In this document: positions 10,665 to 22,820 of the stretch, piece by piece
Layout: each line of letters opens with the position of its first letter
Numbering within the stretch: position 1 is the stretch's first letter
Source: Cydia pomonella
Lineage: Eukaryota; Arthropoda; Insecta; Lepidoptera; Tortricidae
DNA length: 64,000 nt
Direction: 5' to 3'
Assembly: GCF_033807575.1 (NCBI RefSeq)
Contig: NC_084717.1
Span: 11,967,692-12,031,691 of the forward strand
Notes under the pieces: model-generated
Told to the model about the DNA's origin: nothing
Seen by the model: only the letters and a program-made list of their open reading frames with translations
The model's database searches: none
Program-made: the position numbers and the translations under genes

Positions 10665-13600
10665 TCTAGCCTATGCTTTATTGCATATCTATATATTTAT
10701 ATATATATATATATATACACACACGTGTCCACACTTAGCCTAAAAGAGATAAGAAAAATATATATATATATATATATATATTAAAGAATAAGTAATATAT
10801 AATCAAATGTAAATTTTGTAAACTTTATCAATTTGTAATTTCATTGTAAAATTATAATGTTAATATCAAAACTTCTCTTAGTGTAGATCTAAATCTGTAA
10901 TCTGGAAGAGCGAGGTCTCCTGACACAGGTACTTCATACCTAATAGGAGGACTCGACCACTGTGTATTTACCAACTAAGATTAAAATGAAATAAATGATT
11001 ATCTTATCTAAAATGATTATCTTAATGTTAAAAGAAATCGATTGACAATATCAAGCATGGAAGAAATTATGATAATTTACTATAGCAAATTAAATTTAGT
11101 GAATCCATAAAAAAAAAAAAAAATATAATGATATGTACAGTCAACGTCAAATACTTTGTAGCAACCAAAGTAGCCAAATAGTTCGGTACACCATATATTT
11201 AGTATGGTGTACTGAACTATTTGGCCACTTTGACCGCTACAAAGTATTTGACGCTGACTGTACATGGATACATGGTATATCACGGGGAACCTGAAAGATT
11301 TTAACCACTCAATTTATTAGGCCAAAAGAAGGAAAAACACACTCATCTCAAAAAAAAAATAATAATTTTTTCTGCAAATAGGTAGTCCAAGTGGCGGCCT
11401 CATGGGATGGCGAGCAGGGCAGTCTCCCAGGGCCGCGCATTAGCGAGGGTCTCACATGAACCCAATCACATGTTTACAAGGGCCTCGCAAAGCAGATTTT
11501 TACAAGGGCCGCCCAGGGCCTCGCGATGGTTAAAGCTGCCACAGAGTCCACAAGGGCAAATTTGCTTGTCTGTCTCTACTTTTTACATCTAAAGTAGCTC
11601 CCTGAACTTCAGCTATAATTATGCCAGTTATTCTCTCGTTTAACGTAACGTAGTTACCTACTCGTTACCAAGAATTGGCGATTAACAAGTGTTTAAATAC
11701 TTAAATAAAAACAAATTTGTTATCTGATATTTACTTTGAAAATTCGCATATAGATTTAACATATCCATCCCTAGCTGTAACCCTAGTTGTAAACAAATAC
11801 AAGCCAATGGCGACAAGACCCACGAAAAACGTTGAAATTAAGAGTAAATTTTTTAATTGCCTTATTATTATTAAATAATGGTTTTATATAGAAAGCAAAT
11901 GTATAAAAAAACAGGCCTAAATATGGGTGTAATAGTACATTACGATACAAGTGCGAAAAATATGAAATTCGAAACGAGTGGCGATAAATTAAAACACGAC
12001 CGAGGGGAGTGTTTTAAATCGACACGAGTTGCGAATTACCTATTCACACATGTATCGTACAACGTTTTACAGTACATATGGCCCTTTAAATGTTCGACAC
12101 AGTAACGTAATATGCTAATTTTCGCACTAGTGCGGTAAAGTAGCACCAAATGTACTGTAAAATAAATTTCAATTGTTATTATTCTCCCATTTAGTGAGCA
12201 GTTGAATTTGTATCTTGTATACAAGACAGCGGCGCTAACGTATCGTTGATTGATTGATGTATTTATTCGTTATAACATAGGTACATTGTATTGGTCTTAG
12301 AGGTAAAGCATATTACGAACACTATGTTTTGCCGCTTGGCGTACGAATTTGTTTATATATAAAATTAAGTTAACATGCGTAGGTCTAAGGTATTCATGCT
12401 TCATTAGTCAAATCAATTACAAAAATAATAAATCACTTGAGAAAGATAACTCACAATAACAATAAAATATTAAAGAATGTCAACAATGAAATTTTATAGA
12501 ACTACAAATAATGTCAAAAATAGAAAAGAGCTATAAATGTTGTATACTATAGTAACATTTCTTGAGTAGTAGTGTTTTTAACGCCTTCTTAAAATGTGCA
12601 ATATTTAATTCTTTAATATTGTTCGGAATTCTATTATATATTTGAGGTGCCATTCCTAGCACACTTTTGCGCATCATGGCTGTTTTACACACTTTATGGC
12701 ATAATTCATTTTTGTATTGAGATCGTACAGGGAGCTTACGTGTGTCAGCAATTTTATCAAAAATGTTTGGATTACATTTCACAAAGACAGACATTTCCAA
12801 GATATATAGGCAGGGCAAAGTTAGGATATTTAGTGATCTAAAGTACGGAATACAACTATCTATAATTTTTAGACCACACATAGATCGTACACATCTTTGG
12901 GCTTTGAGTACTGCGCCTTTATCAGCAGCATTGCCCCAAAAAATGACTCCATATCGTAGTACCGATCCAACAAGTCCATGATATGCAACAAGTAAAGCGT
13001 CATTATTTACTACCTTGGAAAGCTTATAAAGAGCAAATTCTGACTTACTTAATTTTTTACACACTTCATTTATATGGAATTTCCAAGTTAGTTGGCTATC
13101 AATAAATAATCCTAGAAATTTGGTCACTCCTACAGTCTCTATAATATTTCCATTATAATTCATATTAATATCATTCGGTTCAATTCGTTGGTAAAAATGC
13201 ATAATATTAGTTTTTGTCAAATGAATTGCTAGGTTATTATTACTAAGCCACATTATTATCTCAGTTATTACATTATTTATATCATTTTCATAATTAATCT
13301 GTACCCCTAGTGTAAATAAATTCGATTTCCAAACGTGACGTACGCGTTTGCGTTTAGTCTCATTTTGTATTGGATTTAGAAAGAGCGCGCCAAGCGGGAC
13401 GTTTTGGAAACTCAAAATCCTATACAAAATGAGACTTAACGCAAACGCGTTCGTCACGTTATGATGTCGATCAAAGTTACACTAGGGGTACTGGTTACTG
13501 CATTTTATAATAGAGGTGCTATCATCAGCAAATAAGATCATAGGATGGGGAATGGCCTTGGGCAAGTCATTTGGACCCGGGTATGTCCTTAAACTACGTC

Positions 13601-16600
13601 CAAAAGAGAGGTATGGGCAATGTGAATGTCATCTCGCCTTGTGTGGTAGGGCACAGCACAGCGGATGTCATTCCAGATCTAGAGCAGAGCCCAACTGGGG
13701 AAGTACCTCCCTCCTACCTTACGGAAAACCGCAGCCAAATAACACTTGACCCTACTCATAGTGTTGTGTTCCTGCCGGTGAGTAAGGTTGCCAGAGCTCA
13801 ACGAGGGGGGTGGGGTTAGGGTCGGCAACGCGCATGTAACTCCTCTGGAGTTGCAGGTGTACATAGGCTACGGAGACTGCTTACCATCAGGCAGGCCGTA
13901 TGCTTGTTTGCCACCGACGTAGTATAAAAAATATATATATATATATAAATTAGAAAGAGAACGTTCTATCGTTGCCTCGTATACCGGACAACGGTGGTCG
14001 AAGGGTTAAATATGATGACACTATTAAAATCTTTCGGGTTGCTAGTGAAACACCGTGTATATTCACCAAGCAAATAAATCCATATTCAAGGCTACTTCGA
14101 AGTTCGGAATCGTGTATTCTCGCTCAAACCTTTGATGTTGAGTAGGACCTTGGGGAGATCTCTCGGGGACCCGGGATTTTTGCTCTGTATGGAGCCACTC
14201 TGCTACATTCCAGCAGAGGCAGCGTTAGGCGTGGGCGACGTGGGCCACTGCCTACGGCCTCGCGGTCCGTGGGCCTCGCGCCTCAAATAAGAATAACTCA
14301 GACACGTTAAAATGTTCGTTATATCTTGCGTCACCAGAGGGCCTCGCTAAATGTACCTTGCTCACATAAAGTTTCTGTCTTGCCCCGCCACTGCATTCCA
14401 GCACCACATGAGAGACTCTCTCTTCTGTCTCCATGGACCCTCGACATAGACTGTCTGTAACACCTGATATAAAAAAGAAATTTTTACATAGTCCATCCCC
14501 TGTTATGACACTGGTTACCATCCTCAGTGGGACTTTCCCACGTTGAAGGAGCGACTTAGTGAATTTTTCATTGATGCCACATATTCATATTTGGCCCGTC
14601 TGCATCAGTCTGCAGTCTGGTTTAGCCAGTATGCTGTGTGGTTTTTCTGTACATACTAGCAGCAGTGAGTGTACCTTGCTAATAAGTATCAGGAGAATTG
14701 GTTCAGAATCTAAATTCACCACCTCAGGAAGACCTGTTTCACATATAAAGTTGTATCTGTAGTATTACTGCCACTTAAAATATTTCAATTCGTAATCATT
14801 CAAATATATTCTTTATAATCTTATCACAATTTAAATGGACTTAATTATTTTAGATACCTTACGTCGGATCACTGGATTGCCTTAAGTCACTGCCGCTTGT
14901 GGAGCTGTACCTCAAAGGAAACCCATTGGTCACCAGGTGTAGTGACCATGACATATATGTCAGGTAATATTTATCCAAACACTTACAGGATTTGACGGGA
15001 ATGCTTGTTATGGAGCTTGAATGCTTGGCAAACACATCCTAATAGGGATATTGGGTTGCATGTAGGGCTGCTACAGATGTGCAACTTGTGGAAAGTTTCC
15101 AAAAAGTTGGAAAAGTTCTTGGAAGTCTTAGTTTAGGAAGATTTAACAGGAAATAAAGGCAAATTTGATTCCGATACAGAAATAAGAGAAGATACCGATT
15201 TTTTGTGTAGAAATTTTGCAATTTTGGAAACGTTCCGATGGCACATCAGTAAGGGCTGCCATAAACTAGGGATAGCGAAAGGCCGTATAGGAAAAGCCCG
15301 TGAAAAAGAAGGGGAAGTGCCGCAGACTTGATGGGGTTCGGCTTTGGCGATCTCTACCTTACAAACCCATAAAGAAAAAGTTGGGATTACTAAGACTCAA
15401 AAAGTGTCCAGGAGGTCTTCTCTGGTTGCTTTTCGGTCAGGCTCAGAAGACAGATCTGGATGGGTATCAAACTAGGACAAATCCAGGGAAAGAGTTGCTC
15501 ATGTCGCATGTAGTGAAACCTTGTAGGGTGTTTCAAATATATAAAAGGAAATTTGAATGTGTACAAAACTTGTACGGGGTACCTACAGACGGACTCAAAT
15601 TATAGGTCTACCACTTATTTAACAGTTTGGTAAAGAAGTTGTGATTATCTGATAGAAGGTACTTATCTAAATTTTAAACTGGTTTACATATTACATTTTT
15701 ATTTATTTATATACGAAATATATATCAGTTTCATGCAGCCAAGCTTTCAACAAGTCCATAGCTGACCATAATAACTTCTCACCAACCACCTTTCAATGGT
15801 AGACCTATAATTTTGATGGTTGAGTTCTAAGCAAAGATGTTTGTCTTTTATTTGTATTTTAATATAATAAGCTGGGCTACCTATATGCCTGATACTTTAA
15901 AAATTTATAACCATTTGATTGTTATAGGATCTATTGAATTCAGATTCAGAACATCAGTATTGCTTAAATATCAATGCTCTATGGAATTATTTATGTTTAA
16001 AAGACATCTCAGAATTGTCGTAGTGTCGATGCAATGTTTTGGAATCTTGTTAAAGTACCTAATACTTATAGAGTCTAGTCTAAGGGAGGAATAGGAATGA
16101 AATAACATATGAATGCAATGTTCTTTTTTTTCTGTGCGGGCTTATAATATAAACAATAAAAAAAGTGTTTGTCACCAGTTATGAAAACAGCTCTGGTAGT
16201 TTTGCACAATGTTTACACCATAAACTTGCAAAAATAAAGCCCTACAAGATCTTTATCAGACAATTGGCTACTTGACTGGTTTTTGTAAATAATGTCAAAC
16301 GATCTTGATTTTCCTGAGGATCAAATGTCTATATAGGACTCATGGCATTTAAGCAACACAAAGGTCAGAAATGAGAGTTAAAGACTGATGCTCGCAGTCG
16401 ACGATTGAAACGCCTCTAACTGTAAATGATAAGGTGATGTGACGTCACATCATATAAGTCTGTCCTAAATGTATGGAAGATCAAGGAAATTGCCATTTTG
16501 ACCCCGAAATATTGCGTTTATGTGTATAGTTGTCATACAATTTATTTTTCAATAAAATGTAAGGAACCGAATGGTACCAGTTCCTTTTCTATTTTTGAAA

Positions 16601-19600
16601 GACAAAAAAAATATTAAGTAAGTAAGTAAGTAAGTAAGTAAATATTCTTTATTGTGCACCATACATTTAAAAATAGACAGGAAATAATAATAATATACTA
16701 CTTCGGGTATAATATTATACTTCGGAGCCTTGTATTTTTTTATAATCTCAATATAATTTTTTTAATTCCACTTTTTTATAATGGATGGCTCATTATCTAT
16801 CCATTTACCTAAATTTTGTTATAATATTCAACATGTGTCAAGTACCCAATTATTTGATATTTTGATTGTGTTGCATAATGCATGATTTCAATGCAGAACT
16901 TGCACACTGTGGTAGGAGGTCACAATCTTAAATGCTACATTTAATATAGATACATAAAGTATAGTCACCAGTACTAGATTTACATTTGATTAAAATGCAT
17001 TAATGTTTCTGGTCTGAAATTACTCTGTTCTTCACTAGTTGAATCTGCTTGACATTTTTTCATCATAAATACCTAATACAAGTTTCTGATTCTGTTCATA
17101 ACTATTTCGAGTGTTTTAGACTACGTGCTCTTATTTAAATTAACAATATCCAGTATTTGTAAGTACGTGACTGCCATAAGATATTAATTTGGTTGCCACT
17201 ACACATTTTTAAAATGAAAAACGCTAAATGTCATATTGAGAATGTTCTAGTAATTTTGTGTAGTGCTAGAAATGGCTGGTCAAACAGGTTATTGTAAGTC
17301 ACATTATGATAGTACTGTTTATCAAAATAACTGCAAATAAAACTATGTTTGACCCAGGTTTTTCAAATACACTCGTGGTCAGAGATTCATAAAAATATAC
17401 AAAAGGATGCCAAGCACATTCGTAATGATCTTTAAATGCCTGCATTGCTCGTAACTTTTATGAAACCGTGGCCAGGTTGAAACATTCAACTATGTGCACT
17501 TTTCTATGTGAATGAAAAGTAACTTGACTGCGAAACGGATGAACTGTCACTATAGATAGTGCGTCTGATTTTGCAATTAGGTTGCTTGTCATAACGTGCT
17601 GGACCCCTTATTTCTATATTACTGGCTTTTTAACCTTTTGACCGCCAAAGACGTCATATGACGCGCGCGGCGACAACCCAATATCAACGTTCATGCATAC
17701 CGACAAGGTTCACGATTACACGCCGTGTACGATAGGCGTGGCGTTCAGAAGGTTAATAAAGTCAGATTTACGTAAGTTGGCATGAATTGATTCAATGGGT
17801 AAAATGAAAGAATTTATATTACATGAACAGTAGATGTGTCCCGGCTAGGCTTCCCCGGTACCTAAATTTCACAAACCAGACTTTTTTCAGCTGGTTTAGT
17901 TGAAAAAGAAAATAATGACTGGACTATAATGAGAGCCGGGTTGTCCTAGTTAGGGTAACACATTCATATATTCTCATTCCATTCTTGCCATCTTTTGTGA
18001 TAAGATCAACCGAGGTAAATGCAACTATGAGATTATTGCGTCTTTTCGTTATTTCTCGGATACTATTGGTCGCAACGCCCTCTATGTTACTTTTTATTTC
18101 TTATCTCCAAGTAGGTCAGCAGGCTTTTACCACAAAATGACGGGAGCTCTTGTTAATCTCGTTGTTCAAATAGCCGCTATAATCCTATAGTTGCATTTAT
18201 CCCAGTCGATCTTATATTTTGATGTGTGGCATTGTCATTCATGCCAACTATATTAATCACTAACGTGTGAATGAGAGTTTCAGAGGCTTTCATTGACATG
18301 AGTTGCCATCTTATTTGTCTCCAGCGATGTGCGGAAGAAGTTCCCCAAGCTCGTCAGATTGGTACGTTGTATTTGTACAAAGTTTTTATTATATGTAGAA
18401 CTTTGATTTAGTGGTACTTAGTTGTAGTTTTTACTAGTGGTGTCTGTTTTTAATGGTATTGGTATTGTCAATAATATGACTGGTATAAAGCACTCGCGCC
18501 TCGAACCTTGTTAAAACATGCGAATGGTTATGTTGACGATTAACGTGACATGTACTCAATCTATATTTCTTTTGACTTCGAGTAGATCAACTTTTTCTTA
18601 TATCTCGTTACCAGTCGTTAAGTCTCCTGGGTTACTCTTTAGAACAAATGTTTAGGATTTAAACTAAAAAAAGTGTTTTTTTTTTCGATAATAGGCTCAT
18701 TCTAATATGGGCCGTCTACTGAGGTAACTTATTAGAATGTGTAACAATGTTGTTCTCTTATAATCTGTGGTACCCGAGGGCCTAGCCAAGATGCCAATCG
18801 TTTGCATCGTAGCGTACGAAACGTTAATGTTACTCTGTCACTCTTCTAAGCGCAACCGAACAACGTTAGCGTTTCGTTCGCTACGGCGCAAACGACTGGC
18901 ATCTTGACTAGGCCGCCTGTCGTCTCCCGTCAGGCTGATGGAACAAATAACAGAAGAAACAATTGATCTACCTTAAAGAAATCGTCGGGTGACAACCATA
19001 AGACATTAATTGCATAAAATAGGTAATCAGTAATCACACAAAAATCTACCTTGTTTTGTGACTAGTACGGTTTCACCCTGGTCTATCTAAATTTGTGGTA
19101 GTAATTATGGAGTTTTAGTTGTCACCTGACGAAATACGATCTATATATACATTTATATTTTTAAACACTTGTGGTAGGTAGGCGGCAGCTTCAGGATCAT
19201 GAGGCAACCGTACCGTACGTAACTACGAGTAACCAACAACCAATTGAATAACTGATGTTAGCGCACTGTCGTGTCGTGGACGCTATGACACATTTTCTGT
19301 ACTTTGTAGAATAAATGATAACTTTTTTGAGTGTGTTGTAGATTTGTCAACTGGGCTATAAGCGCCGTGTGCAGTAAAATATGAGGCCTAAAATGTTATA
19401 TAGCGGTTACGTTGCGAACATGCGCTATGTATTTCGTGGCCAGATCTTAGAATTGATAATTTCATTACGTGGTGTGGAAATCATTTTATGAATTGATCGG
19501 TTGGCTAGATCACGAGAAAGTCAAACCTAACTTAACCAGTATCATACTTCATGATTCATGATGAATTCTAAAATGGCATTTATAGAAATGATCAAATTAT

Positions 19601-22600
19601 ATGATTTTGCCTCGACATAATTATACACATATTATATCAATCAAATAGAAACCTGAGCCATCGCTTATTAAATTAAATCTAAATAACCCATATGTTGTAC
19701 GTATTGTTGGTCAATTTGACACCTTGTTATGAAGGCTCAAGGTTTTATTTTGTCAAGTATACTTTCCATCCAAACATAAACACTAACATACATACAAACT
19801 ACAGGACGGCGTGGACCTCCCCCCAGTGATCGGCTTCGACGTCGCTGAAGACTCCGCGTTACCACCTCGAAAACAATCCTTCCTCGTTGACGAGGCAGGC
19901 AAAGATCTCGTCCGCGATTTCCTGACACAGTACTTCGCCATATACGACTCTGAATCGCGGCAGCCGCTGTTAGACGCGTACCACGAGCACGCTCATATGT
20001 CGATGGCTGCGAGCTATTTGACCTATGATGGAAGGAGTAATTCCGCGGGGACCAAGTTAGTATTTTTTTGCAAGAGTTCATAGTTTTAGAAACAATACAA
20101 TCCTTCGTAGTAGATGAGGCGGGTAGGGACCTCGTTCATGATTTCTTGACACAGTACTTCGCCATATAATTAAGACTGATCCACGATAGCCGCTGTTAGA
20201 CGCGTACCAAGAGCACGCTCATATGTGATGGCTGATGGCTGCGAGCTATTTAGCCTATGATGGTAGGAGTAATACTGCGGGGACTAAGTATATTTTTGTA
20301 TAGAGTTGATCATAGTTTTAGAAACAATACAATCTTTCGTAGTAGACGAGGCGGGTAAGGACGTTGTCCGATGATTTCCTGATACAATACTTCGCCTCAT
20401 ACGACTCTGATTCAGCCGCTCGAGGCAAGCAAAGCCCCGTATCACTATTAAGTAGATTTCTTTAATTTTAGATCCTTAAAAGGCTTCTTGCTCTAATTTA
20501 CCCACATATTTGTATGACACATCTTAATAAAGGTTAACCTGGAGGAGACATGCATATACAATTCATTGTTGGGGAGACCGTCATAGGGCATTTGTATACT
20601 GCTCTAGTATTTGTATACGTACGTCGCTCAGACACAGTCGGAATGGAATAGCTTCACTCCTGCTCTACTGACCTGCTGTAAGTAGGTTGTGTACAGAGCC
20701 AACAGATGAAAGAGCTTGTAGACGGTCTTCCCTCATTGACGGTTTTTATTTCAGACTAACCAGCTACATAACAAACAGCCGCAACATAATCCGCATCCAA
20801 GACAGAGAATCGCGGCGCCGCTATTTACGCACTGGCAAGCTGCAGGTGGTGTCGTTCCTCTCTGAACTACCTAAGACCAGCCACGATCTGCTGGGCTTCG
20901 CTGTGGACTTACCCGTCTTCACTGTAAGTATTTGCACTGTTTAGTTGCCCTTATAAGCTCATAATCAAAGACAGAATCTGCGCACAGGCAAGCTGGAGGT
21001 GGTGTCATTCCTCTCTGAACTACTTACCTAATACCTCCTTTTCACGACCAGCTGGCCTTCGTTGTGGACTTGCCCGTCTTTACTGTACCTAAGTGCTTAC
21101 TCTACTATTTTGCCTTGATAACCTTATAACAGGGTCTACTAACACACATCCAAGACTCACTCACTGTTTAGTTATGTGTGAGTTAGACCACGGCTGAGTT
21201 TTAATCACGCGAGAAAGTTAGCTTTCTTACTACCACAGAGTTTGCTATCTTTGAAGCCGTGAGTCTTTGACGTAACTGAATCATAACTCACAATATTCGT
21301 TATTCAGTGGAATGGATAACAAATTGTAACTTGTTATATCAACGGTACTCTTCCAATTCCTATTACTATACAGATAGCTAATATTACAAGTTACAATAGG
21401 CCCGTGATACCCCAGTATATGGCACTGAGACTACACGCTTGTTTGGGAATATGGCAAATGGCAGCCGGGTTTTGATTTTCAGTGCATCCGTCATCCAGCG
21501 TTAGTTTTTCACTCAGCCGTACGATATAGTTAAATCGTGGCACTGGGGTAGTAAATTAGTAGGACTCATCTCATTATGACAGAAAAATCCTTAGTTGGGA
21601 TAGTGTAGTCAATTTACTATTTTCTATTTATTTCCCGAAAAAATACTTTCGTATATGATATTGTGATAAGCGTACTAAACTACTTGGGTGCACATATTTT
21701 GTTCTCTAATGTAATCATCCTTACGATCCTCCTTCTCTTTTCCTTACAGCCGACCATGATCGTCCTAGTAATGAACGGCGTGTTTAAGGAGACCAGCGTA
21801 GCGGGCACCCCAACCCGCTCCTTTCACCGTACATTCGTCATCGTGCCCAATGCCAACGGCGGGTTCTGCGTCATGAATGACATGCTGTTTATCACCAACA
21901 CGACCAAAGATCAGGTTAGACACAGTAATGTATGACCAGCGTAGCGGGCACCCCAACCCGCTCCTTCCACCGTACATTCGTCATCGTGCCCAACGCCAAC
22001 GGCGGGTTCTGCGTCATGAATGACATGCTGTTCATCACCAACACGACCAAAGATTAGGTTAGACACAGTAATGTATGACCAGAGTAGCGGGCACCCTAAC
22101 CCGCTCCTTCCACCGTACATTCGTCATCGTGCCCAACGCCAACGGCGGGTTCTGCGTCATGAATGACATGCTGTTCATCACCAACACGACCAAAGATTAG
22201 GTTAGACACAGTAATGTATGACCAGCGTAGCGGGGACCCCAACCCGCTCCTTTCACCGTACATTCGTCATCGTGTCCAATGCCAACGGCGGGTTCTGCGT
22301 CATGAATGACATGCTGTTTATGACCAACACGACCAAAGATCAGGTTAGACACAGTAATGTATGACCAGCGTAGCGGGCACCCCAACCCGCTCTTTCCACC
22401 GTACATTCGTCATCGTGCCCAACGCCAACGGCGGCTTCTGCGTCATAAACGACATGCTGTTCATCACCAACACGATCAAAAATCAGGTTTGACACAGTAA
22501 ATGACCAGCGTAGCAGGCACCCCCACCCGCTTCTTCCACCGTATCTTCGTCATCGATAACGGCGGGTTCTGCGTCATTTACCAAAAAAAAATTATGAAAT

Positions 22601-22785
22601 TTACACCAAAAGAAAATTTAAATTAGTTAGTTGATTTGTCGATAAATGGCGCTGTATACTTCTGGTCTTTTTAGTTATTGAGATAATTTATAGTTTGTAC
22701 GGAACCCTCGGTGAGTTGACCGGTTTTTATTTATTTCCAGGAAGAGCAAGCTTTTTCATCCGGCCCGGCCGTAGCCCCGGCGGCG

Positions 22786-22820
<35 letters not shown>

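Larger units (their letters stand above)
5940..11030 (+). mobile_element. Near full-length non-LTR retrotransposon in NXF1 intron 3, sense orientation
   Basis: GC-rich 5' UTR (about 5940-6131), ORF1 (6132-7049), an inter-ORF region, a long intact endonuclease-RT ORF2 (to 10608) and a 3' UTR with CA and AT microsatellites, ending near 11025 after two copies of AAATGATTATCTTA. Short repeated 3' ends rather than poly(A) are usual in CR1/L2-like elements of the Jockey superfamily; clade placement is inference. It lies in the same direction as the host gene. The exact 5' edge and target duplication were not found. Confidence 0.82.

Noticed and set aside
15300..15605. 101-codon open frame in intron 4 as a nested gene
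   Set aside because: No recognisable domain, no promoter or splice context; consistent with chance.
20089..20420. Exon 6 copies as alternative exons
   Set aside because: Both contain stops and indels and lack a proper acceptor; they look like decayed duplications.
21409..21552. MITE with TACCCCAGT / ACTGGGGTA ends in NXF1 intron 7
   Set aside because: Only about 9 bp pair and no target duplication is evident; too weak to list.
21765..22406. Three similar minus-strand open frames of about 69-70 codons with nearly the same sequence
   Set aside because: They are the antisense of the tandem exon 8 units, so repetition of the frame simply reflects the repeat.
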